Source of the DNA: Tulasnella sp. 424
Taxonomy: Eukaryota > Basidiomycota > Agaricomycetes > Cantharellales > Tulasnellaceae
Assembly: GCA_019633425.1 (NCBI GenBank)
Contig: WSUB01000227.1
Location: 1 to 55,154 of the forward strand
Length of the DNA stretch: 55,154 nt
Direction of reading: 5' to 3'
The notes beneath the pieces were generated by a model. That model saw only the letters and a list, made by a program, of their open reading frames with translations. It had not been told where the DNA came from and did no database searches. Within the stretch, counting starts at the first letter, position 1, and the number at the start of each line of letters is the position of its first letter. Of the stretch, positions 44,626-55,154 are shown in pieces. Both the position numbers and the translations under genes were made by a program.

Positions 44626-47284
44626 ATGTCGAGTCAACCCCGTCCAAAACCGCCTACGACATCCAAACCACTTCCTCCACTTCCTACAAGTGATGGCTCG
44701 ACGCAAGAGCTCAGCAATCGCGAGGCGCGAACGAGAAGCGCTCTAATAGCTCTACTACAGGTAACCCGGTATTGCGAGACGGCGGCACTTGTCGAGCTGA
44801 CGACGTTGATACCCCAGGGCACCAAGTGGCCCACTAAGTTAGAAGACGCAGCGGAAAAGTTGGTTCAGACCATCGACAGCTTACCCGATCGTCCTCGAGA
44901 CGTAACCCCTGTCAAAGATATTGTTGAGGAGTTCATCTAGTAAGGATGGCCCCCGCTAGGGCTAATACGAGATGATAACCTAAACCTTGTGCCTGACAGC
45001 GTTCTGGGGACAGCGCATACAAGTCTGAAGGAGGCTTCGGACAGGTACGGAAGGAAGCAAGGAGGATTTATGGACAAAATCAAGCACGCTATACCTTCGC
45101 GAAGTCAAGGCAAATGGACCGATATCCTGCGGACGTGTCGGGCAGATATCGAGAGGCTTTCGACGATGCTTCGCGTAAGTGGATAACTGGCATATTCTAT
45201 TTACAGCTGTTTTCAAAAAGCTGGTCCAAACAAACCCAGACAAACCCTCGCGTCGACTTTTTTCCTACCGGAATAAAAAAATCGTAGCTCTGGACACACC
45301 ACACGCAGTTAAAAGCTCTCAGGTGCGTTGTGAAAAGAAAAATCGAAAGAAAATTCAGGGGTGGCTCACAAAACATTCGGCCCTCATCCTGAGGTATGCC
45401 ATTTTCCACGTGCACCGGTCTCCCTTCCATGAACCTCAAACATGACATTCCCTAGGCGTTATCCAATTTTATGCTCGTAGATATTACATATGCATCATAA
45501 ACGATCGTCGTTTAGCGTGTACCGGTACTAAATGCTTCTGCAGCACGTTTCATTCTTCAACTTTGCTTATTTCATCTAGTCTACCTTAGCTATCGAAATT
45601 TACGTTGAGCCATTTGGTATGAATTTTTTATCGATTTTTTATTTCATAATGCATTTGACAGTTTTCGACCAGCTGTTGTGTGTGCGGAGCTACGAATTTT
45701 TGGTTCGCGAGAGGAAAAATCGGCGCGCAGCTTTGTTTGTTTGTTTGGACTAGCTTTATGAAAACAGCTGTATTCCGAGCCGTAACGTCAGTCATGTGTC
45801 CTTACAGAGTCGCTTAGAAAGTCAAGCTCCGATAGGTGAGTAGCTCTCTCACATTCATCGAGAAAGCCACACCCACACGGTATCGGGTTCAACCTCGTTA
45901 GGGAGCGTTTGGCACTCAGGGATACCCCGCCCCCCAAAATCAGCCTCATTCACGTCCAACTGACATCTCGTTTTCTCTAAAACCGCTGAAATCTCAGAGG
46001 ATTTAGACGAGCTCCTCTGAACAAGCTAGGACGTTAGAACATCCGACGGAAGCACATGTCCAAGACGGGGCCCGGGACCTTCCCGAGGATCAGGAGAACC
46101 GTAGTCTCATTCGAGTGGAGCCCTCGCCGCGTGTAGGAAAACTTTCAAGACCATTGACACCGTATCTGGAACGATCCCCGCCGTCGGCAGCTACGTTGGG
46201 GCAGCCGCTAAAGTTGGGTTGGCCTTTGTCACCATGATCGAGGTGATACTACACGCATTTCCGTATATACTTAAATTCTAACATGGTTTACCCAGACTAT
46301 GGACAAAAACGAGGATGTGGCTAGGAAGCTAGCATATCACACGTCAAAGCTATCCGGATACCTTGAACACATCAAGAAGAAATCTGATGCCGAGCAAGGA
46401 GACAATTTGGCTATGGCTATCTATGGTCTGCACAGGTACGTCGATTCTATCCGGTTGAATCGCCCAGAATATGAGGATGACACATTGTTCAGGAGCTCGA
46501 GAGCATTCAGGAGAGAGTCAGCCGGTGGGATTCCTTGGGTCGCTTCAAGAAGGCCTCTTTGGCTAGTGACCATGCTGCGGATGAGATCACGTCCGTTGTC
46601 TTTTCGCCGGACAGGAAGGTTCTGGCATCTGCGTCATGGAACGATACGGTTCAATTATGGGATGGTCGGACTGGCGCACGGTTGGGCAACCCCCTGACTC
46701 GTCACACGGACTCGATCACGTCCGTTGTCTTTTCCCCAGACAGCGAGGTTCTGGCATCTGCGTCGTCCGACAACACTGTTCGATTATGGAATGTTCGGGC
46801 TGGCGCACAGTTGGGCGAGCCTCTGACCGGTCACACAGACTCGGTCACGTCCGTCGTCTTTTCCCTGGATGGCAAGATTCTAGCATCTGCGTCGGAGGAC
46901 AACAGGGCTCAATTATGGGACACTCGGTCTGGCGCACGGATGGGCGACCCTCTGGCCGGTTACACGGGCTCGATCAAGTCCGTTTTCAATTCGCCGAACC
47001 GCACGGTCCTGACATCCAAGTCAGCTGATGGGACTATTCGCCCGTTGGACACTCTCACCTACCAAATATCTGCTGGAATCTTAAGCATTTTAATTGCTCA
47101 CCATATTACCTTCAAGTCAAACTGGATACTCTGTGGTTCCAAGCGCTTGTTGTGGTTACCTGTTCACTATCGATCTCTGGAGCAAGATCCAACACTTGAA
47201 ATCCACCTCGCCTACAATAGACTAGCTTTGGTGTTCCATGGAAAGCTTTCTATCATCGATGTGTCTGAATCTTCGACCTTGTAA
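44626..47284 (+). pseudogene. NLR3: helical domains joined to WD40, NACHT deleted
   Basis: Exons 44626-44760, 44818-44939, 45000-45174 and 45808-45835 match NLR2 in length and phase. The apparent TAG at 44938-44940 spans a splice site and vanishes on splicing (TA|C). The third intron (45175-45807) is enlarged by a 567-bp MITE. The fifth exon (from 45902) is frameshifted and meets a stop soon after GSVWHSG. The second helical domain is readable at 46299-46560 (MDKNEDVARKLAYHTSKLSG, GRFKKASLASDHA). At about 46592 it joins directly to a WD40 unit (DEITSVVFSPDRKVLASAS), so the whole NACHT domain and about ten WD40 units are gone. Four WD40 units and the normal tail (SKRLLWLPVHYRS, GKLSIIDVSE) follow, in one open frame 46535-47284. 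Confidence 0.87.
45204..45770. mobile_element. 567-bp MITE with TA duplication in an NLR3 intron
   Basis: The termini are inverted repeats of about 32 bp with two mismatches. The left starts CAGCTGTTTTCAAAAAGCTG, and the right (reverse complement) starts CAGCTGTTTTCATAAAGCTA; both continue GTCCAAACAAAC. TA flanks both sides (45202-45203 and 45771-45772). NLR1 and NLR2 show the empty site in the same intron. There is no coding capacity, so a non-autonomous Tc1/mariner-type element is likely. Confidence 0.9.
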
Positions 47285-47329
47285 GTTCATGTACTATACG
47301 AATGAGATCCATACTGTAATATTTATCCT

Positions 47330-47545
47330 CTCTCATGTTACCCCGATATTTGAAGATAGCGGCGGAGACTGAAGAACCATGCCAGAGCGGTTTGTCCCAT
47401 AGGTTGGATGACTCTTCATCCTCAAGGAACCTGAAATTAATTACTGATTCGTTATTGAGCAGTTGGGAGTCAAGCATACTCTCCTTCGACATTGTAGGTC
47501 TTGCCAAGCCGAGTGCAAGCTTCTCCCAGATGTCACAATTCTAGC
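47330..47545 (-). pseudogene. SNW/SKIP C-terminal fragment (copy D)
   Basis: The minus-strand frame from 47507 reads ARPTMSKESMLDSQLLNNES, then EDEESSNLWDKPLWHGSS and AAIFKYRGNM. This is the SNW C-terminal block also seen in copy B (AKPTVSKERLLNSRLFNPES). The end of the protein is lost and the upstream part absent. It is convergent with NLR3, whose stop codon is about 50 bp away, the same arrangement as NLR2 with copy C. Confidence 0.75.
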
Positions 47546-48189
47546 CCCTGAATCTTGTTCTGTTGGATATCCACACATACTTGGGAGGAATCGATTACCT
47601 CGTTCTGAGGCGATATGGCGTATTCCGTGTTCGATTGGGATTCGAAGCGGTGGAAGTCGTCAACGGGTCCTTGGAGTTCCTCCTCAAGGCCCTCGGCCAA
47701 AGCGGCTTAAGGAAGGACACCCCGACTGGCGATGATGCTGCAGCTGAAGCCTCAAACTCCGACCAGTACACTGTCGGTCCTTCGTCTTTGTTGGAGGGAA
47801 GGCGTGGTGAGTCTAGCTGTGGGAGGGTGCGTCTTCATCTGCAAACATTAGCGGTGCACAGCAGTCTCTGATGAGACCTACTATTTATGTTCTGTATTCC
47901 ACTAGACTTTTAACACTGCTTCATGAGCCAAAACATACCTTGCGGCCTTGATTATATTAACTTTTCTTCTTAGACGCTTATCACGCTCTCTCGGACTGAA
48001 GTTTACACAGGTGCTGGCTCTACTATAACGATTTTTGCCACTCTACCCTGTCAGCTCCTGTGCCAAGTGTCAGCCCTAGAACGGGCAGTCCATATCCGAC
48101 AGTTGGGCAAATTCATCGACCGCAAGAACCCTCAACTTTAAGTTCTGGGGGGATGTAATCGGTGTCTTTCTTGGGGTGCAAGTGATTTT
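47546..48189. other. Unassigned spacer of unit 4
   Basis: The part at 47563-47871 is open for 102 codons (MDIHTYLGGIDYLVLRRYGV start) and resembles 36960-37100 in unit 2, so it is part of the duplicated unit. I recognise no domain. Nothing else stands out. Confidence 0.4.
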
Positions 48190-48830
48190 CCTCAGCAATA
48201 GACCGTGACTTTGCGGTGTCGTTCCGATTGCGGGTGTCGTTCACTGTCCCACCAACGCACATCCTTCCCTTGTCCCGACTTCTTCGACACAGCTCTCCTT
48301 CTAATCATTGCTCATTCTTCGCGCAGATGGCGCTCAACGTTCGACGATTCACCACGGGCACAGAGAAATTCGTCGCCGATGAGAGGCAAAAAAATCGAAA
48401 ATTATGTAAGAACATGTTTGTGCCAACTTTGCTACAAACAGCAGTAAGCGCTAGTTTCAGGAAAATCGGAAATACCCAGTCCCCTTATGAGGCCGAAGAT
48501 CAAAGCTTGCAGGAAGGGGGAGGATGTGGATGATCATGAATGAGAGGGGCATGGGAGGGCAGGGGCCAAAGATAGGAGGGCAGTTGCCAGGTTGGTCAGG
48601 TACCGGAGACAACCGTCGTTAAGGTAAGTCGACCATTTCCTTTACTACATGGGCGATGACTTACGTTTTGACTATATGAGGCTCTTTCGTTCCCTTCTAA
48701 CTGGGACGTTTCCTGTACGCCCACGGTGTTATTTGTAGCATTTCTCGCCTATATTTGTGCTTCGCTATTCCTTGTTCCTTCTGTGGCTTTTACAGTTTTC
48801 TACGATTCCGGCAAGAACCTTAGCTGTTTA
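48190..48830 (+). pseudogene. Mif2/CENP-C scraps (copy 4)
   Basis: Sequence at about 48250-48400 matches the 5' part of Mif2 copy 2 (CATCCTTCCCTTGTCCCGAC..., TCATTGCTC..., ACCACGGGCA). Sequence at about 48670-48790 matches the 3' end region of copies 1, 1b and 2 (CTCTTTCGTTCCCTTCTAACTGG). Everything between, including the CENP-C motif and cupin, is missing. It leads directly into the NLR4 upstream region. Confidence 0.65.
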
Positions 48831-49259
48831 CCCATGGAGGCTCTGTAAATGTTTGCGTCCTGTCCCTGGGTCTATCGTCACCCCATTCACAGCCACATGA
48901 TTCACATTGCGTACCCCGCTACAGGGAAAAGGGTGGAATTGATGTCAGCGAGCAAAGGATCCGCTTTCACGATTGGCGATTGCCCGGCCAGTTCCTGACC
49001 AGATTTGGACAACTCCCGCGTACCCATTGTGCAACCCCGCAGCCAGATTCCTTCTCAGGAATGTGCGCCAAGTCCGTCTCAAGTGGCTGGACCTCGTCAG
49101 ACACAAAATAGAAGCTTCTATTCGAAGCCTAGCGTAAAATACCTCAGCCCCCAATACTGCGGTGGGCACTTGCACTTCACGGCCACCGCAACTCCCCCTC
49201 TCTCTTCATTGGTCTTCACCACCGTTTCCTCAACAGTGTTCCCTCATCCACCACACATC

Positions 49260-52200
49260 ATGTCAGGCCAACCCCCTTCAAAACCGCATGCGACATCCAA
49301 TCGAGTCCTCCCGGTTCCCACAAGTGGTGTCTCGACACAAGAGCTCAGCGATAAAGGGAAGCTCATAAGAAGTGCTGCATTGACTCTACTAGAGGTAGCC
49401 TCGCCTGCCTACGATACGACCGCACTCTTAGGACTGACATGATTGACTCTTCAGAATACCGACTGGCCCCATGAGTCAAAAGGTGCCGCGCAAAATTTAG
49501 TCAAGACGATCAACAACCTACCCGACCTTCCTCAAGACGTACCACCAGTTATAGATACCGCTGAAGAGTTCATCCGGTAATTAAGACCTGCGGCGAGCCT
49601 AACAATAGTACACTGAAGCTTTGCGCCTGTTAGGGTCCTTGAAGCCGCACATGGGATTCTGAAGAATGCATCCGAGAAGTACGGAAGGAAGCAAACAGGA
49701 TTTTGGGATGGGATCAAGTATTTCATCAATTCGCTACGACGTAGCAAATGCTCCGATATCTTGCAGGCGTGTCGGGAAGATATTGAGAATATCTCGAGAA
49801 GGCTTCGTGTAAGTCGATAATATAGTTGATGTCCTTTCGTGCCATAACGTTGCCCATCTATCCTTACAGAGTCACTTAAAAGGTATGTAGAGCTCAGACT
49901 CGTCGATAAATACGCACTAACACAGTATTGGATTCGATCTCGTTAGGGGGCGCCGAAGACAAAGAGGTCCACTATGGCCCTCAAACCCAACTAACTAAGC
50001 CCCCATTTGACGTCTCGCGGCCTCCGGAATCGTCAGATGCTTTGGCTCCTCACACGAAATTCCCTGAAGAACCCGCCGCCGGGGGGCGTTTAACCCGCCA
50101 CCAAGCACTTAGCCACAACTCGCCGCCCGACCATCCCGACCATCAAGACAACGGTAGTGCCATCCGAGATTCAGTCCTAACCGCGGCGAGAAAAACTTTC
50201 AAGACCGTCGAAGCCGTGTCTGGAACAATTCCCGCCGTTGGCGCCTTTGTCGGAGTCGTCGCTAAACTCGGATTGGCCTTCGTCACCATGATTGAGGTGA
50301 AACGGTTGTTATTTCTCTCTCTATCTGCGCCCTGACACGGGAATCCCCAGACTATGGACAAAAACGAGGATGTGAGTCAAGAGCTGGCTTCTCACACGTC
50401 GAAACTATCTGGATACCTCGATCACATCAAGAAGAAATCCGACGCGGAGCATGGAGACGGGTTAGCTGCGCACATCCATGATCTCCTCAGGTACGTCGGC
50501 CCACTCGGAGCGACTCACCTAGAATTGCACGATGACACATTGCTCAGGGAGCTTGAGAGCGTTCACAAGAAAATCAGCGGGTGGAATTCACTGGGCCGTT
50601 TCAAGAAGGGCCTTTTGGCTAGCGATCATGCCCAGGAATTACAAGGTCTTCAATATACTATTCAGAATGCGCTGGATGAAATGCAGGCTCGTAATGCCTT
50701 CATGTCTATCGTGTCTTGGCTTACCTTGTTTCGATAACAGCTACTTGTCAGTTTGAAAACCTCTGATCTCGTCATCGAACTCAGTATGTTTGGATTTGCG
50801 CTCGTTGGTATGGACCTGTTTTGACTCCTTCACTTCAGAAAGTACCGAACTGCGCGTGGAGCGACGTCGCCTTCTCGGCTGCCTCGGGGACGGAAGTTAC
50901 GGTGCGAGAGGAAACTCGGTTGAAGACGAAGTATGCCTCCCCGGCACAAGAGTCGAAATATTAGACCGCATAAACAAGTGGATCAAAGATCCGTCGACCT
51001 CGGCAGAGCGCGTTCTCTGGATTCGAGGGATGGCGGGACGCGGGAAATCGACTATCGCGTCGACGGTTGCCCATCATTGGGCTTCCAAGGGGTCTTGTGC
51101 CATCTTTCACTTCCGCCGGGGTCAGAATGCGTCGGATGGCCAGTTTATTTGTGCTCTCGCCAGGCAACTTGGGAAAGGTTTAGTCCCGGAAATGAAGAAC
51201 GCAATCCTAGCTAGTGTAAGGGAGAACGAAGACATCGCAAAGGAGCGCCTCGACCAGCAGTTCAAGACACTCCTCATTGGATCGCTCTGCAAATTGCAGG
51301 ATCACCCCCATCCCATTGTAATCATTGTTGATGCCCTAGACGAATGCGAGAACGTCGCCGATGCCGTGCGCTTCGTTCGGCTTATTGATCGGCACTCCTC
51401 TCTCCTCCCTACCAACGTGAAATTCCTCCTCACATGTCGCCCCGAGGTGCCACTTCTCGACGCGCTCGAACCGAGAAAGTGGCACGCCGACGATCTGGAC
51501 TCCATTTCCAACGTGCTCGAAGAAGATATCGCCGCGTTTATCCAACACTCTTTCGCGCAAATCCGACAGAACCGTGGTCTTTCCGAAGACTGGCCTCCGT
51601 CGGCCGATGTCAAGCGCATGGTCGAGATGTCCCAAGGTCTGTTCCAATGGGCTCGCACGGCAATCACATACGTCGGTGATAGGTCGCCTATCCATCGGCT
51701 GCAGGAATTGCTACGGCACTCGTCAACGTGGGGCAAACTCGATTATTTGTACCGCCAAATACTTTCGAAAGCGTTCGACCAGGCGGCAGAAAACTCGATG
51801 CGGAAACGGCTACTATCCTGGGTGCTGGAAGCACTCGTAGTAGCACCTTATCCCATATCACTTGAAGTTATCGCGTTCCTGCACGCGGACCATGAAATCT
51901 TCAAGGGTCAAGGGGACACAGTCCAGTTCCTTCGGAACGACATTCTCGCGGACCTCAGCTCACTTCTTCATATTCCCCAATCCTCATGCGAACCGCTGCG
52001 ACTGATGCACACATCCATTCGCGACCTCCTCCTGAGCCGAGAACGTTGTGAGAACCAGCATTATTCTGTCGACCTCATTCAAGCCCACCAGCGTCTTGCA
52101 GGCGTGACCCTCAGGATTATGGAACGCTACCTGAGACAAAACATCTGCAAGCTGTCGGACATTTCGAAGGCGAATTCTGAGGTCCAGGATGCAGTAAAGA

Positions 52201-54852
52201 GGCATGTGCCCCAGGGACTTCGGTACTGCTGCCGTTCTTGGTCCATTCATTTGACAACTGGGGCATTCTGTTCGGAGGCAGATGGAGTGGCTGCCGGCGA
52301 CCCCCTACCCATTTTTCAAATGGTTTGCGAACAGAAGCTCCTGGCCTGGCTCGAAGTTATGAGCTTGATCGGGGCAATAAATGAGGCATCTTCGGTAGCA
52401 AAGCAAGTGCATCAATGGCTGGAGGTGAGCATCTCACGGTGCTCGCAAGATACCGCAAATGAACTAATCTCGATGTTCACAGCAATGGCCACCAGAGACG
52501 TCTAGTGGCGACCTGATTACTCTCTGGAATGACATCCAGCGGTTCATTGCATCGTTTTTGGAGCCAATCTCATTCAGTGCCCTTCACATTTACGCTTCAG
52601 CCCTTCCGCACTGCCCCGCGGAGACGAAGTTGTGGGCGAAGTATGGTGGTCAAGCAACGACTCGGATTCTGTGTGGCAAGCGGCAGGCAACCTGGCCAGC
52701 TAACATTTGGACCGCGTCAATGGATTCATATTCATCTAAGATCGTATTTTCGCATGATGGCGGGGCTCTGGCTTGTTTATTGACTGACGGGACGGTTCAA
52801 TTGTTGGATGCTCGGACTGGGGCGTCGGTGGGCAACCGTCTGACAGGTCACACGGAGCGTATCACGTCTGTTGTCTTTTCGCCGGAAGGCGAGGTTCTGG
52901 CATCTGTGTCGGGTGGCAACACGGTTCGATTATGGGACACTCGGACTGGGGCACAGTTGGGTTACCCATTGACTGGTCACACAGGGTGGATCAGGTGCGT
53001 TGTCTTTTCAACAGACGGCACGGTTCTAGCATCGGGGTCGAAAGACAACACGATTCGATTATGGGACGCTCGGACTGGGGCAGAGTTGGGCGACCCCTTC
53101 ACTGGTCACACAGAGTGGATCAACTCCGTTGTATTTTCACCAGACGGGAACGTTCTAGCCTCTGGGTCGAAAGACAACACGGTTCGATTATGGGATACTC
53201 GGACTGGTGCGCAGTTGAGCGGCCCCTTGCTCGGTCATACGGAGCAGGTCATCTCTGTTGACTTCTCGCCAGACGGCAAGGTTCTGGCATCTGGGTCGAA
53301 AGACAACACGGTTCGATTATGGGATACTCGGACTGGTGCACAGTTGAGCGGCCCCTTGATCGGTCATACGGAGCAGGTCATCTCTGTTGGCTTCCCGCCA
53401 GACGGCAAGGTTCTGGCATCTGGGTCGAAAGACAACACGGTTCGATTACTATGGGACACTCGGACTGGTGCACAGTTAAGTGGCCCCTTGACCGGTCATA
53501 CAGGGTCGGTCAGCTCCGTCGTCTTCTCGCCAGATGGCAAGGTTCTGGCATCTGGGTCGAAAGACAACACGGTTCGATTATGGGACACTCGGACTGGTGC
53601 ACAGTTGGGCGACACTCTGATCGGCCACACGGGGTCTATCAAATCCGTCGTCTTTTCGCCAGACTCCAAGGTTCTGGCATCTGGGTCGAAAGATAACACG
53701 GTTCGATTATGGGATGTTCGAACTGGTGCACAGTTGGAAGACCCTTTGATCGGTTCTAAGGAGCCGATCAACTCCATTGTCTTTTCGTCGGATGGCAAGG
53801 TTCTGGCATCTGGGCCCGGCGAGAAGACGGTTCGATTATGGGATGCTCGGACTGGAGTGGAGTTGTGTGACCCTCTGACCGGTCACACTGAGGGAATCAG
53901 GTCCGTTGTCTTTTCGCCAGACAGTAGAGTTCTGGCATCTGCCTCTAATGATAAAATGGTTCGAATGTGGGATGCTCGGACTGGCCAACAGTTGTACGAC
54001 CCCTTGACCGGTCACACGGGGGGGATCAGCTCTGTTGTCTTTGCTCCAGACAGCAAGGTTCTCGCGTCTGTGTCTGAGGACAACACGGTTCGATTATGGG
54101 ACACTGGAACTGGGGCCCAGTTGGGCAATCCCCTGATCGGTCACACAAAGTGGATCTGGTCCGTTGTCTTTTCACCAGATTGCAAGTTTCTAGCATCAGG
54201 GTCGACAGACAAGACGGTTCGATTATGGGATGCTCGGACTGGCGCACAATTGGGCGACCCTTTGACGGGTCACACGCGGTGGATCAGGCCCGTCGTCTTT
54301 TCACCAGACTCCAAGATTCTGGCATCTGGGTCAAAAGACAATACGGTCCGATTATGGGATACTCGGACTGGCGCGCAGTTCGGCGACCCTCTTACTGGTC
54401 ATACGGGGGAGGTCAGGTCCATCGTCTTTTCGCCGGACGGCAAGGTTCTGGCATCTGGGTCAAAAGACAAGATGGTTCGACTATGGAATGTTCGGACTGG
54501 CTCCCAGTTGGGCGACCCTTTGGCCGGCCACCCACAGCGGATCAATTCCATTCTCTATTCGTCTGACGGCAAGGTTTTGGCATCGAGGTCGGCCGATGGG
54601 ACTGTTCGACTGTGGGATCCTCTCACTGGCCAGGTATACGATAAACCATTGAAGATTTTCGACGCCGGCCTTCTTAGCATCGAGGCAAACTGGATATTCT
54701 GGAATTCTAAGCGGTTGTTGTGGCTACCTGCTCATTACCGGAGTGCGGATTTACTTTCACCCTTCACAATTCTCTGCTCTGACGGCAGACTAGCTTTGTT
54801 GTCCAATGGAAAACTTTCTATCATTGATGTTTCTGAGCTCTCTACTTTCTAA
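49260..54852 (+). CDS. NLR4: helical-NACHT-WD40 receptor, probably complete
   Basis: The predicted 1690-residue fungal NLR has exons 49260-49394, 49455-49576, 49634-49808, 49870-49882, 49947-50296, 50351-50490, 50548-50686, 50741-50783, 50839-52424 and 52483-54852; all phases agree. Helical region one is residues 20-144. Helical region two (about 180-372) has SVLTAARKTFKTVEAVSG, MDKNEDVSQELASHTSKLSG and GWNSLGRFKKGLLASDHA. NACHT has Walker A GMAGRGKST (436-444), Walker B VIIVDALDE (533-541) and KFLLTCRPE. The last exon has 14 WD40 repeats and the tail KRLLWLPAHYRS, GKLSIIDVSE. Two points are uncertain. The first intron (49395-49454, branch-like CTGAC, TTCAG) has a weak donor, and if it were coding, a TGA at 49440 would stop translation. 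The seventh intron (50687-50740) needs a GC donor. No other lesion is seen. Confidence 0.83.
52790..54640 (+). repeat. WD40 repeat array of NLR4
   Basis: There are 14 units of 43 codons after one degenerate unit. The consensus is PLTGHTxxIxSVVFSPDGK then VLASGSKDNTVRLWDTRTGA. Unit 5 has one extra codon (RLLWD, about 53448-53453). Units 3-7 are almost identical in DNA. The variable residues are those after GHT (ER, GW, EW, EQ, GS, KW, RW and others), the one before SVV, and the one before D in SxD. Confidence 0.92.
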
Positions 54853-55154
54853 CTTCGCCATGTATCATAGAAATTTCATGCATCGATTTGATGCCGGTCC
54901 GCATAGGCCTCCAAGTGTCTTGCTGTATATTCATGAGGCATCTCTCAGGAAAAGCTGAGGCTCTAAGGCAGCTCATGAGTGGAATGTGCCGGGGGAGGGG
55001 GGTACCGTGATGTGGGAGGTAACTAGTTGTCAGTGCCAGGATTTGATAGTCTCCGTTGCAGACTGATAACAACTTTGGGGGGAGGTAAGTGCGTTGTTAG
55101 CGGTGGCAGGTGAGACATCATGATTATCCTCAGCGATGCCTCATTTGCGAACAT
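54853..55154. other. NLR4 3' flank, end of window
   Basis: No gene is seen. A poly-G run lies near 54992-55000. The last 40 bases resemble 37057-37100 in the unit-2 spacer, so another duplicated unit may continue beyond the window. No SNW fragment is recognisable here. Confidence 0.4.

Noticed and set aside
44938..44940. Premature TAG in NLR3
   Set aside because: The TAG spans an exon-intron border (TA|GTAAGG); splicing gives TAC, as in the paralogs' arrangement.

Overview
The window looks like nuclear DNA of a basidiomycete fungus, most likely an Agaricomycete. The reasons are many short GT-AG introns (about 54-69 nt, several with a CTRAY-like branch site), an NLR gene family with NACHT and WD40 domains, an Agaricomycete-style F-box gene, and the transposon families present (Tc1, pogo-like, Ty3/gypsy, MITEs). 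I see no rRNA, tRNA, CRISPR array or prokaryotic signal. All identities are read by eye from translations.

The backbone is a degenerate repeated unit of three genes: a minus-strand SNW/SKIP (Prp45) splicing-factor gene, a plus-strand Mif2/CENP-C kinetochore gene, and a plus-strand NLR. Unit 1 holds SNW copy A (about 925-2183), Mif2 copy 1 (split by transposons, about 7609-8080 and 20807-24580) and NLR1 (24968-25657, first exons only). NLR1 is fused to the 3' part of another Mif2 copy (1b, 25658-26690), which is followed by a solo LTR and a leftover NLR upstream region. Unit 2 holds Mif2 copy 2 (27560-30480), NLR2 (31089-36697) and an SNW remnant. Unit 3 holds SNW copy B (37391-39050), Mif2 copy 3 (39060-42260), NLR3 (44626-47284, NACHT domain deleted) and an SNW remnant. 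Unit 4 holds Mif2 scraps (48190-48830) and NLR4 (49260-54852). All SNW and Mif2 copies here look broken.

Unit 1 is opened by two nested sets of mobile elements. At 2224-7606 a Tc1 element (TA target duplication) contains a pogo-like element (3450-7208, TA duplication), which contains an 811-bp AT-rich MITE (5278-6088, GCA duplication). Removing each guest restores the reading frame of its host. At 8081-20806 lies a 12.7-kb Ty3/gypsy element with about 98% identical LTRs and a TCCTC target duplication. It carries a fold-back MITE in its 5' LTR, a decayed gag-pol, and a reverse-strand F-box pseudogene plus an unrecognised ORF between the 5' LTR and gag.

The NLRs are the most interesting part. 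The full-length form is about 1690 aa. It has an N-terminal helical region that looks like two tandem MLKL-type helical domains, then a NACHT NTPase, then 14 near-identical 43-residue WD40 repeats (enough for two seven-bladed propellers), then a conserved tail. NLR4 can be spliced to a full-length ORF. NLR2 is complete except for one TGG-to-TAG change in WD repeat 10. NLR1 and NLR3 are rearranged. The repeats differ mainly at a few positions, as in the Podospora HNWD incompatibility genes, so this looks like a diversifying self/non-self recognition locus. That role is inferred, not shown.
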